From contig JBAVLA010000262.1 of assembly GCA_049688595.1 (NCBI GenBank), positions 1 through 35,811 of the forward strand: a DNA stretch of 35,811 bases. Direction: 5' to 3'. Numbering within the stretch: the stretch's first letter is position 1; each line of letters starts with the position of its first letter. The notes under the pieces are model-generated. The model did no database searches. It saw nothing but the letters and a program-made list of their open reading frames with translations, and had not been told where the DNA came from. Of this stretch, positions 31,048 to 35,811 are shown one piece after another. The DNA is from Prado023 sp049688595. GTDB lineage: Bacteria; Actinomycetota; Actinomycetes; S36-B12; CAIYMF01. A program made the translations under genes and the position numbers.

Positions 31048-31118
31048 GCCCCATGTCCGCCGGCCGTGGGCCGGCGGACATGGGGCTGGGCGCACCCCCT
31101 CGACGGGGATGCGCCCAG
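31048..31118 (-). terminator. Paired strong hairpins between rplL and rpoB (attenuator or processing site)
   Basis: Thirty bases after the rplL stop, the minus strand forms two abutting hairpins. The first (31086-31118) has a 9-bp stem CTGGGCGCA/TGCGCCCAG plus an inner CCCC/GGGG stem. The second (31048-31086) is a perfect 18-bp stem GCCCCATGTCCGCCGGCC with its complement around a 3-nt loop. They share base 31086. No U-tract follows. In E. coli the rplL-rpoB gap holds a partial terminator and an RNase III site; this arrangement suggests a similar role here, by inference. Confidence 0.7.
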
Positions 31119-31147
31119 TTCGTGCTGGTGCGCCGGTCAGCGCAGGG

Positions 31148-31537
31148 TCACTTGACAGTGACCTTCGCGCCAGCGGCCTCGAGAGCGGCCTTCGCCTTCT
31201 CGGCAGCTTCCTTGTTGACCTTCTCGACAACCGCCTTCGGGGCGCTCTCGACCAGGTCCTTGGCCTCCTTCAGGCCCAGGCTCGTCAGCGTCCGGACCTC
31301 CTTGATGACCTGGATCTTCTTCTCGCCAGCTGCCTCGAGGATGACGTCGAACTCGTCCTGCTCCTCAACTGCCTCGGCGGCGGCGGCCGTGCCCGCAGGG
31401 GCGGCAGCAGCGACTGCGGCCGGGGCTGCGGCGGTCACGCCGAAGGTCTCCTCGAACAGCTTGACGAACTCGGAGAGCTCGAGCAGCGTCATACCCTTGA
31501 ACGCGTCGAGCAGCTCGTCGGTGGTCAGCTTCGCCAT
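31148..31537 (-). CDS. rplL: 50S ribosomal protein L7/L12
   Basis: Stalk protein present as several dimers per ribosome, recruiting EF-Tu, EF-G and IF-2. It has 129 residues from ATG at 31537: an N-terminal dimer domain (MAKLTTDELLDAFKGMTLLE, LSEFVKLFEETFGV), an Ala-rich hinge (AAAPAAVAAAAPAGTAAAAE), and the factor-binding domain EEQDEFDVILEAAGEKKIQV with SLGLKEAKDLVESAPKAV. GAAAGGA precedes the start. It lies 58 bp after rplJ, whose L10 product anchors it. Confidence 0.98.
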   Translation of the reverse strand: MAKLTTDELLDAFKGMTLLELSEFVKLFEETFGVTAAAPAAVAAAAPAGTAAAAEAVEEQDEFDVILEAAGEKKIQVIKEVRTLTSLGLKEAKDLVESAPKAVVEKVNKEAAEKAKAALEAAGAKVTVK

Positions 31538-31595
31538 GATGGCGTTCCTTTCTCGTTTCCGGCCGGTGCCGGGTGTGGGCTGTTGGCCAGGGCGC

Positions 31596-32384
31596 TCAGC
31601 CCTGGGCGCTCTCCTCGGCTGCGGCCGCAGCGTCGGTCTCGGTCTCGGTTTCGGCCTCGGCCGGAGCCTCAGCCCTGGTTGCCGCGGCCTCGGCGGGAGC
31701 CTCGGCCTCGGCGACGGCCTCAGCAGCGGCGGCGGGCGCCTCCACCTCGACCTCGGGTACCGAGGCGGCGACCGGCGCCTCCACCTCGGCGACTGCAGGA
31801 GCCTCGGCCTGGGCCTCGGCGACAACGACAGCGGCGGGCGCGGCGCCCGCGCCCCCGATGAGGGATGGATCCGCCTCGGCAGCCACGCGCAACGCATCGA
31901 TGGCCCGCGCCGCCTGGGACAGCGGGGCTGCGAACAGCGACACGGCCCGCTGGAGCGACGCGTTCATCGCTCCGGCGAGCTTGGCGAGGAGCACCTCACG
32001 TGATTCCAGATCCGCAAGCTTCGTGATGTCCTGGGCGGACAGGACCCTTCCGTCCAAGTACCCGCCCTTGATGACCAGCTTGGGGTTTGCCTTGGCGAAG
32101 TCACGGATTCCCTTCGCGGCCTCCACCGGATCGCCCTTGACGAAGGCGATGGCACTGGGACCGGCCAGCAATCCGTCCAGACCGACGACCCCGGCATCCT
32201 TCGCCGCGATCCTGGTCAGCGTGTTCTTCACCACGGCGTACGTGACGTTGTCGCCCAAGGACCGGCGCAGCGCCTTGAGCTGCGCCACAGTCAGGCCGCG
32301 ATACTCCGTGAGCACGGCCGCACTCGAGGAGCGGAACTCCTCGGTGATCTCCTGCACGGCCGTGGGTTTGGGATTCCGCGCCAT
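31596..32384 (-). CDS. rplJ: 50S ribosomal protein L10 with acidic Ala/Glu-rich C-terminal extension
   Basis: L10 anchors L7/L12 dimers on the stalk base and represses its own mRNA. Residues 1-170 are a normal L10: the rRNA-binding domain (TAVQEITEEFRSSSAAVLTE, VVKNTLTRIAAKDAG) and the L12-binding helix (ISRE-like LADLESREVLLAKLAGAMNA). Residues 171-262 are a low-complexity acidic tail (AEAQAEAPAVAEVEAPVAAS, ETETETDAAAAAEES), making the protein 262 residues against a usual 165-180. The frame is continuous and ends properly before rplL. GAAGGAGG lies before the ATG. Confidence 0.95.
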   Translation of the reverse strand: MARNPKPTAVQEITEEFRSSSAAVLTEYRGLTVAQLKALRRSLGDNVTYAVVKNTLTRIAAKDAGVVGLDGLLAGPSAIAFVKGDPVEAAKGIRDFAKANPKLVIKGGYLDGRVLSAQDITKLADLESREVLLAKLAGAMNASLQRAVSLFAAPLSQAARAIDALRVAAEADPSLIGGAGAAPAAVVVAEAQAEAPAVAEVEAPVAASVPEVEVEAPAAAAEAVAEAEAPAEAAATRAEAPAEAETETETDAAAAAEESAQG

Positions 32385-32399
32385 GTTCCTCCTTCGAGC

Positions 32400-32598
32400 A
32401 GTGTTGACCCCCGGCAGGCCTCTGACATGACGAACGCCCCAGCGCAGGCGCGGGGCGTTAGGAGCGATCGTCTTCGGCGGGCTCGGCCCGCCGGCGTCGG
32501 CCGGATCCTGCTCTCACCTGCGCGGGCCGCCCGCATTGTGCGGAACCTTCGACTGCTCCGCAAATCATGCGGTGGCAGCGACCGGCGGTCTTCGGTGC
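32400..32598 (-). ncRNA. Predicted L10-type mRNA leader of rplJ-rplL
   Basis: The segment starting near the predicted start point reads ACCGAAGACCGCCGGTCG, later CGAAGGTTCCGCA and CCGCGCAGGTGAGAG, a layout that resembles, from memory, actinobacterial L10 leader RNAs. Local stems include GACC-GCC-GGTC, CCGCA-loop-TGCGG twice, and a 3' hairpin AACGCCCC...GGGGCGTT (32433-32459) about 50 nt before the ATG, which could act as a terminator or ribosome-site sequestrator. Repression by the L10-(L12) complex is known for this RNA family; the assignment here is by eye. Confidence 0.6.
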
Positions 32599-32603
32599 CG
32601 CCA

Positions 32604-32633
32604 ACAGTACGGGACAACTGGCCGGCTCCCCAA
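32604..32633 (-). promoter_or_regulatory. Predicted promoter of rplJ-rplL
   Basis: On the minus strand TTGGGG (32628-32633), 18 nt, TACTGT (32604-32609). The start point would be near 32597, exactly where the L10-leader-like sequence begins, and just downstream of the rplA terminator hairpin. The agreement of the three elements is the main support; the -35 alone is a weak match. Confidence 0.55.
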
Positions 32634-32685
32634 ATCCTGCGTCGACTCATGACGAACGCCCGCGCAGGTCGTCGTGGAGAAGCCA

Positions 32686-32726
32686 CTCCCCGCTCGGCCG
32701 AAAGGACGTGCAGGCCAAGCGGGGAG
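32686..32726 (-). terminator. Terminator hairpin after rplA
   Basis: CTCCCCGCTTGGCC pairs with GGCCGAGCGGGGAG around a 13-nt loop: a 14-bp stem with a single T-G pair, starting 28 bp after the rplA stop. The minus strand then reads TGGCTTCTCC. It separates secE-nusG-rplK-rplA from the rplJ promoter. Confidence 0.7.
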
Positions 32727-32754
32727 GGGGAACCAACTGGGACCGACCAGCGGG

Positions 32755-33471
32755 TCAGGCGGACTCGTCCTCAGTGAGCAGGTCGCGGGTCCGATTCGGA
32801 TCGACCTGGATGCCCGGGCCCATCGTGGTCGACAGCGTCGCCTTCTTGATGTACCGGCCCTTGGCAGCCGACGGCTTGAGCCGCACGATCTCATCGACTG
32901 CGGCCCCGTAGTTCTCCACGAGCTGCTTCTCGGTGAAGGAGACCTTCCCGATGGGGAAGTTCAAGTTGGCGTGGCGGTCGACGCGGAACTCGATCTTGCC
33001 GCCCTTGATGTCGGCCACGGCCTTTGCGACGTCCATGGTCACCGTGCCGGTCTTGGGGTTGGGCATGAGGCCACGCGGGCCCAGGATCTTGCCGAGGCGG
33101 CCGACCTTGCCCATCAGGTCAGGTGTGGCGACGGCAGCGTCGAAGTCCGTCCATCCCCCAGCCACCTTCTGGATCATGTCGTCGGAGCCGACGAAGTCCG
33201 CGCCCGCGGCGCGGGCCTCCTCGGCCTTGGCGGCGTTGGCGAAGACCAGGACTCGGGCCGTCTTGCCGGTGCCATGCGGCAACAGGACGGTGCCCCGCAC
33301 CATCTGGTCGGCCTTCCGGGGGTCGACACCCAGCCGCATTGCCACCTCGACGGTCGCGTCGAACTTCGTGTGGCTGGTCACCTTGGCCAGCCGCATTGCG
33401 CCGAGCGGGGTGTGGAGTTCAGTGGGGTTGATCTCCTCAGCTGCCTTGCGGTAGCCCTTGCTGCGCTTCAT
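32755..33471 (-). CDS. rplA: 50S ribosomal protein L1
   Basis: L1 forms the mobile stalk that helps release E-site tRNA and represses the L11 operon mRNA in model bacteria. It has 238 residues: MKRSKGYRKAAEEINPTELH, the RNA-binding strands TKFDATVEVAMRLGVDPRKA, QMVRGTVLLPHGTGKTARVL, and the C-terminal signature GKVGRLGKILGPRGLMPNPK. Length is standard. GGAAGGA precedes the ATG. It is the last gene before the terminator hairpin. Confidence 0.98.
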   Translation of the reverse strand: MKRSKGYRKAAEEINPTELHTPLGAMRLAKVTSHTKFDATVEVAMRLGVDPRKADQMVRGTVLLPHGTGKTARVLVFANAAKAEEARAAGADFVGSDDMIQKVAGGWTDFDAAVATPDLMGKVGRLGKILGPRGLMPNPKTGTVTMDVAKAVADIKGGKIEFRVDRHANLNFPIGKVSFTEKQLVENYGAAVDEIVRLKPSAAKGRYIKKATLSTTMGPGIQVDPNRTRDLLTEDESA

Positions 33472-33543
33472 GTACGGATTCCTTCCGTGAGTGGTCGAAC
33501 GGGCCGCGCAGGCCCTGCCACGTGGTGCTCGGGTGCGTCGCCG

Positions 33544-33975
33544 CTACGAGACGGTGATCCCCATCTGACGAGCGGTGCCCTCGATGATCTTCATCGCCGC
33601 GTCGATGTCGTTCGCGTTGAGATCAGGCATCTTGGTCGCGGCGATCTGGCGAACCTGGTCCTTGGTGATCGATCCCACCTTGGTCTTCTGCGGGACGCCG
33701 GACCCCTTCTCCACACCGGCAGCCTTGAGGATGAGCTTGGCCGCCGGCGGGGTCTTGAGCACGAACGTGAACGAGCGATCCTCGTAGACGGTGATCTCGA
33801 CCGGGATCACGGTGCCGCGCTGGGACTCAGTAGCCGCGTTGTACTGCTTGCAGAACTCCATGATGTTCACGCCGTGCTGGCCCAGGGCTGGGCCGACGGG
33901 CGGCGCTGGGTTGGCCTGGCCGCCGGTGATCTGGAGCTTGACCAGGCCGGTGACCTTCTTCTTCTTGGGAGGCAT
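33544..33975 (-). CDS. rplK: 50S ribosomal protein L11
   Basis: L11 with its rRNA partner forms the GTPase-associated centre and activates the stringent factor. It has 143 residues: MPPKKKKVTGLVKLQITGGQ, the proline-rich switch NPAPPVGPALGQHGVNIMEF where thiostrepton-resistance changes arise, then the C-terminal domain TKVGSITKDQVRQIAATKMP. All look wild type. The 71-bp gap to nusG contains an 8-bp hairpin. Confidence 0.98.
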   Translation of the reverse strand: MPPKKKKVTGLVKLQITGGQANPAPPVGPALGQHGVNIMEFCKQYNAATESQRGTVIPVEITVYEDRSFTFVLKTPPAAKLILKAAGVEKGSGVPQKTKVGSITKDQVRQIAATKMPDLNANDIDAAMKIIEGTARQMGITVS

Positions 33976-34003
33976 TCCTCTTCAGGTCCTTCGTGTGTGT
34001 GCA

Positions 34004-34026
34004 CCCACGGTTCTGGTGACCGCGGG
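34004..34026 (-). promoter_or_regulatory. Hairpin in the nusG-rplK gap
   Basis: CCCGCGGT-CACCAGA-ACCGTGGG forms an 8-bp stem with one G-T pair, 28 bp before the rplK start. L1 in many bacteria binds an mRNA hairpin upstream of rplK, so this is a candidate L1 control site; a second small hairpin GGGCC-TGCGC-GGCCC (33501-33515) lies before rplA. I cannot confirm the L1-binding consensus. Confidence 0.35.
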
Positions 34027-34046
34027 AGTCTGTGGCGCCGGGTGCG

Positions 34047-34838
34047 CTAGTTCTTCTGGATCTGGTCGAACCGCAGCTCGACGGGGGTCTCGCGGCCGAA
34101 GATCTCCACCAGTCCGGTGATCTTCTGGCCCTCGACGTTGACCTCCGAGACGGTGGCGTGCAGCGTGGCGAAGGCCCCGTCGATGACGGTCACCGAGTCA
34201 CCGGGGGCGAGGTCGACCTCGACGACCTGTGCCGGCTTCCTGGGTGGGGTGGGTCCGCCGCGACCGGGGATTCCGGGGAGCCCAGGCGGGGCCTCGGGCT
34301 CCGGTCCGATCATGTTCGCCACGTCGCCCAGGGAGAGCGGGGAGGGCTCGTGGGCGTTGCCCACGAAGCCCGTGACGCCGGGCGTATGCCGCACGGTTCC
34401 CCACGACTCGTCCGTGAGCTCCATCCGGACCAGCACGTAGCCGGGGAACTTGTTCCGCTTCACCAGCTTCTTCTGACCGGCCTTGATCTCGACGACTTCC
34501 TCGACGGGGACCTCGACCTGGAAGATGTAGTCCTCCATGTTCAGCGAGGTGACCCGCGACAGCAGGTTCGTCTTGACCCGGTTCTCGTAGCCAGCGTAGG
34601 AGTGGATGACGTACCAGTCGCCAGGCGCCGCCGCCATCTCCTCCCGGAACGCAGCAAGGGGGTCCGCGGCCAGAGCGGGGGGAACCTCGGCCTCCACAGC
34701 CTCGGCCTCCACAGCCTCGGCCTCCACAGCCTCGGCCTGCCCTGTGTCGGTCGCCTCGAGAACCGCCGACGACGTGGGCTGGTCAGCCTCCTCGACGGCC
34801 TCCTCGGGGGCGCCGAACGGATCGGTCGGTGCAGGCAC
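34047..34838 (-). CDS. nusG: Transcription termination/antitermination factor NusG with extended N-terminus
   Basis: NusG binds the RNA polymerase clamp through its NGN domain and S10 or Rho through its KOW domain. It has 263 residues. Residues 1-72 are an acidic low-complexity extension including VEAEAVEAEAVEAE; NGN spans about 73-178 (GDWYVIHSYAGYENRVKTNL, FPGYVLVRMELTDESWGTVR, HTPGVTGFVG); a Gly/Pro linker follows (EAPPGLPGIPGRGGPTPPRK); KOW is about 206-260 (APGDSVTVIDGAFATLHATV). I chose GTG at 34838 because GAGG lies 6 nt upstream; ATG at 34859 adds seven residues without a clear Shine-Dalgarno. It follows secE by 41 bp. Confidence 0.95.
   Translation of the reverse strand: MPAPTDPFGAPEEAVEEADQPTSSAVLEATDTGQAEAVEAEAVEAEAVEAEVPPALAADPLAAFREEMAAAPGDWYVIHSYAGYENRVKTNLLSRVTSLNMEDYIFQVEVPVEEVVEIKAGQKKLVKRNKFPGYVLVRMELTDESWGTVRHTPGVTGFVGNAHEPSPLSLGDVANMIGPEPEAPPGLPGIPGRGGPTPPRKPAQVVEVDLAPGDSVTVIDGAFATLHATVSEVNVEGQKITGLVEIFGRETPVELRFDQIQKN
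34685..34739 (-). repeat. 15-bp tandem repeat in the nusG N-terminus
   Basis: The unit CCTCGGCCTCCACAG (plus strand) occurs three times without change from 34685 to 34729, followed by 10 bases of a fourth. It encodes the Glu-Ala-Val-Glu-Ala repeat of the NusG tail. The exact copies and 15-bp period suggest replication slippage that keeps the reading frame. Confidence 0.92.
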
Positions 34839-34879
34839 AGTCGTCCTCGCAGATCTCATACGGGGTGCACGATCCCGGC

Positions 34880-35128
34880 TCAGCCGCCGAAGATCAACAG
34901 CACCAACTTGGTGAACAGCAGGTCCAACACACCCACGATCGCGGTCACCACGGCCACGAAGACGATCACCACCCACGTGTAGGTGAGGAGCTCCCGGCGG
35001 GTGGGCCAGATGACCTTGCGCAGCTCGGCCACCATCTGGCGAAGGAACAGTGTCAGCCTCGACCACAGGCCGGGCCCCTTCGCAGGCTTCGCCGCGCCGG
35101 ACGCGGTCTTCGTGCTGCTCTCGCTCAC
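34880..35128 (-). CDS. secE: Preprotein translocase subunit SecE
   Basis: SecE clamps the two halves of SecY. It has 82 residues from GTG at 35128, with GGAGGA 3-4 nt upstream: (V)SESSTKTASGAAKPAKGPGL, the amphipathic helix LTLFLRQMVAELRKVIWPTR with the family motif KVIWPTRREL, then one transmembrane segment (YTWVVIVFVAVVTAIVGVLD). This is the single-span actinobacterial form. Upstream in-frame codons reach into the tRNA-Trp terminator and are rejected. Position before nusG is universal. Confidence 0.96.
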   Translation of the reverse strand: MSESSTKTASGAAKPAKGPGLWSRLTLFLRQMVAELRKVIWPTRRELLTYTWVVIVFVAVVTAIVGVLDLLFTKLVLLIFGG

Positions 35129-35172
35129 AGATCCTCCGAGGCGGACGCGGACGTCCGCGGGTGTGTGAAGAA

Positions 35173-35188
35173 GGGCGCCGCAGCGCCC
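35173..35188 (-). terminator. Terminator hairpin after tRNA-Trp
   Basis: GGGCGC-TGCG-GCGCCC followed by TTCTTC on the minus strand, starting 7 bp beyond the tRNA 3' end. The short pyrimidine run makes this the most intrinsic-like terminator in the window. The secE ribosome-binding site lies 40 bp downstream, so some read-through may feed secE-nusG. Confidence 0.55.
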
Positions 35189-35195
35189 CACCTCG

Positions 35196-35268
35196 CAGGG
35201 CCGGAGGGACTTGAACCCCCAACCGCCGGTTTTGGAGACCGGTGCTCTACCAGTTGAGCTACGACCCT
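35196..35268 (-). tRNA. tRNA-Trp (anticodon CCA)
   Basis: The minus strand folds into a complete 73-nt cloverleaf. The acceptor stem AGGGTCG pairs with CGGCCCT (one T-G), the D arm is GCTC-AACTGGTA-GAGC, the anticodon stem is CCGGT/ACCGG with loop CTCCAAA (anticodon CCA at 35233-35235), and the T arm is GGGGG-TTCAAGT-CCCTC. The discriminator base is G, as expected for bacterial tRNA-Trp. The 3' CCA is not encoded and must be added. It lies upstream of secE and divergent from the aminotransferase gene. Confidence 0.97.
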
Positions 35269-35351
35269 ATGGACAGACTCGATGGATTCGAGGGTCTATC
35301 CGTGTTCCACCCGCGCAGGCTACCGCGAGGGCTATTCGAACCCGAGGACCA

Positions 35352-35380
35352 AGTGTACGGCGAGCGGCCGCAGGGTCCAA
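35352..35380 (-). promoter_or_regulatory. Candidate promoter of tRNA-Trp
   Basis: TTGGAC (35375-35380), 17 nt, TACACT (35352-35357) on the minus strand, which would start RNA near 35345 and give a 5' leader of about 77 nt for RNase P to remove. Both hexamers fit the TTGnnn/TAnnnT pattern with ideal spacing. It shares the short divergent region with the aminotransferase promoter. Confidence 0.5.
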
Positions 35381-35398
35381 ACGCGCGTGCCTGCTCAT

Positions 35399-35404
35399 TA
35401 CGAT
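35399..35404 (+). promoter_or_regulatory. Candidate -10 element for a leaderless aminotransferase mRNA
   Basis: TACGAT ends 7 nt before the ATG at 35412, so transcription would begin at the start codon itself. No Shine-Dalgarno is present between them. Leaderless mRNAs are frequent in Actinobacteria. No clear -35 element is visible. Confidence 0.45.
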
Positions 35405-35411
35405 GGGCCGC

Positions 35412-35811
35412 ATGCCTGCCCAGAAGCGCGTATCAGCACGCATCGGCGCAATCGCCGAGTCCGCCACCCTCGCAGTCGATGCCAAGGCCAAGGCCCTCAA
35501 GGCAGCTGGCCGCCCAGTGATCGGCTTCGGCGCAGGCGAGCCTGACTTCCCGACCCCGGGCTACATCGTCGAGGCCGCCGCGGCCGCTTGCCACGACCCG
35601 CGGTGGCATCGCTACACGCCGGCCGGCGGGCTGCCGGAGCTGAAGGAGGCGGTGGCCGCGAAGACGCTGCGCGACTCGGGGTACGCGGTGGCGGCCAACC
35701 AGGTGTTGATCACCAACGGCGGCAAGCATGCGCTCTACAACGCCTTCGCAACCCTGCTGGACCCAGGCGACGAGGTCCTCCTGCCCGCCCCATACTGGAC
35801 CACCTACCCGG
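35412..35811 (+). CDS. aspC: Aspartate aminotransferase, class I (3' end outside window)
   Basis: PLP-dependent transaminase linking aspartate and 2-oxoglutarate with oxaloacetate and glutamate. The first 133 codons are present: MPAQKRVSARIGAIAESATL, then the class I signatures GFGAGEPDFPTP, RYTPAGGLPELKEAVAAKTL and ITNGGKHALYNAFATLLDPG, ending PAPYWTTYP at the edge. The PLP-binding lysine would lie beyond the window. The ATG at 35403 is in frame but falls inside the -10 hexamer, so 35412 is preferred. It is divergent from tRNA-Trp. The broader family also includes other class I/II aminotransferases, so substrate is inferred. Confidence 0.9.
   Translation, partial: MPAQKRVSARIGAIAESATLAVDAKAKALKAAGRPVIGFGAGEPDFPTPGYIVEAAAAACHDPRWHRYTPAGGLPELKEAVAAKTLRDSGYAVAANQVLITNGGKHALYNAFATLLDPGDEVLLPAPYWTTYP

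Noticed and set aside
32535..32563. A second promoter-like pair for rplJ: TTGCGG, 17 nt, CACAAT on the minus strand.
   Set aside because: Both hexamers fall in stems (CCGCA/TGCGG) of the L10-type leader downstream of a better-placed promoter, so RNA structure explains them.
35129..35195. A possible rpmG (L33) gene between tRNA-Trp and secE, as found in some Actinobacteria.
   Set aside because: Only 67 bp are available, holding a terminator hairpin and the secE ribosome-binding site; no L33 motif is present.
34839..35222. Extending nusG upstream to an open frame of 391 codons.
   Set aside because: The extra sequence crosses secE and enters tRNA-Trp; the real start has a ribosome-binding site at 34838, with 34859 as the alternative.

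Overview
This window is a contiguous, almost entirely minus-strand translation and transcription supercluster from a high-GC actinobacterium. The evidence is the very GC-rich third codon positions, frequent GTG and TTG starts, zinc-type S4, S14 and L36, and an adk-map-infA-rpmJ-rpsM-rpsK-rpsD-rpoA-rplQ arrangement. An aspartate aminotransferase gene and tRNA-Trp lie beside secE, as I recall for Streptomyces and relatives. The genus cannot be fixed from sequence alone; a member of class Actinomycetes is the best reading.

Layout in transcription order, high to low coordinates on the minus strand. (1) 35.8-35.2 kb: the 5' end of a plus-strand aspartate aminotransferase gene, divergent from tRNA-Trp(CCA). 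(2) 35.1-32.75 kb: secE-nusG-rplK-rplA, closed by a 14-bp stem-loop. (3) 32.6-31.15 kb: promoter, L10-type mRNA leader, rplJ-rplL. (4) 31.15-23.1 kb: a double hairpin, a good sigma-A-like promoter, then rpoB-rpoC. (5) 23.0-22.3 kb: a proline-rich DUF4190-like membrane protein, probably leaderless. (6) 22.05-17.4 kb: the str operon rpsL-rpsG-fusA-tuf with its own promoter. (7) 17.26-11.5 kb: the S10 operon rpsJ-rplC-rplD-rplW-rplB-rpsS-rplV-rpsC-rplP-rpmC-rpsQ. (8) 11.44-4.15 kb: the spc operon rplN-rplX-rplE-rpsN-rpsH-rplF-rplR-rpsE-rpmD-rplO, then secY-adk-map. (9) 4.06-0 kb: an infA promoter and infA-rpmJ-rpsM-rpsK-rpsD-rpoA-rplQ, with rplQ cut by the window edge.

Together these genes make most large and small ribosomal subunit proteins, three RNA polymerase subunits, elongation factors Tu and G, initiation factor 1, NusG, the SecY/SecE protein-export channel, adenylate kinase and methionine aminopeptidase. 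Junctions are very tight, with many TGATG, ATGA or GTGA overlaps, which implies translational coupling.

There is no mobile element, CRISPR array, defence locus or sign of horizontal transfer. The unusual signal lies in decorations on core genes. Several proteins carry long low-complexity alanine-rich tails: L4 has about 157 extra residues with a perfect 29-residue repeat, L10 has about 90 extra acidic residues, L5 has a 60-residue N-terminal tail, and NusG has a repetitive acidic N-terminus and a Gly/Pro linker. Several intergenic regions hold strong RNA structures, notably an 18-bp perfect hairpin between rplL and rpoB.
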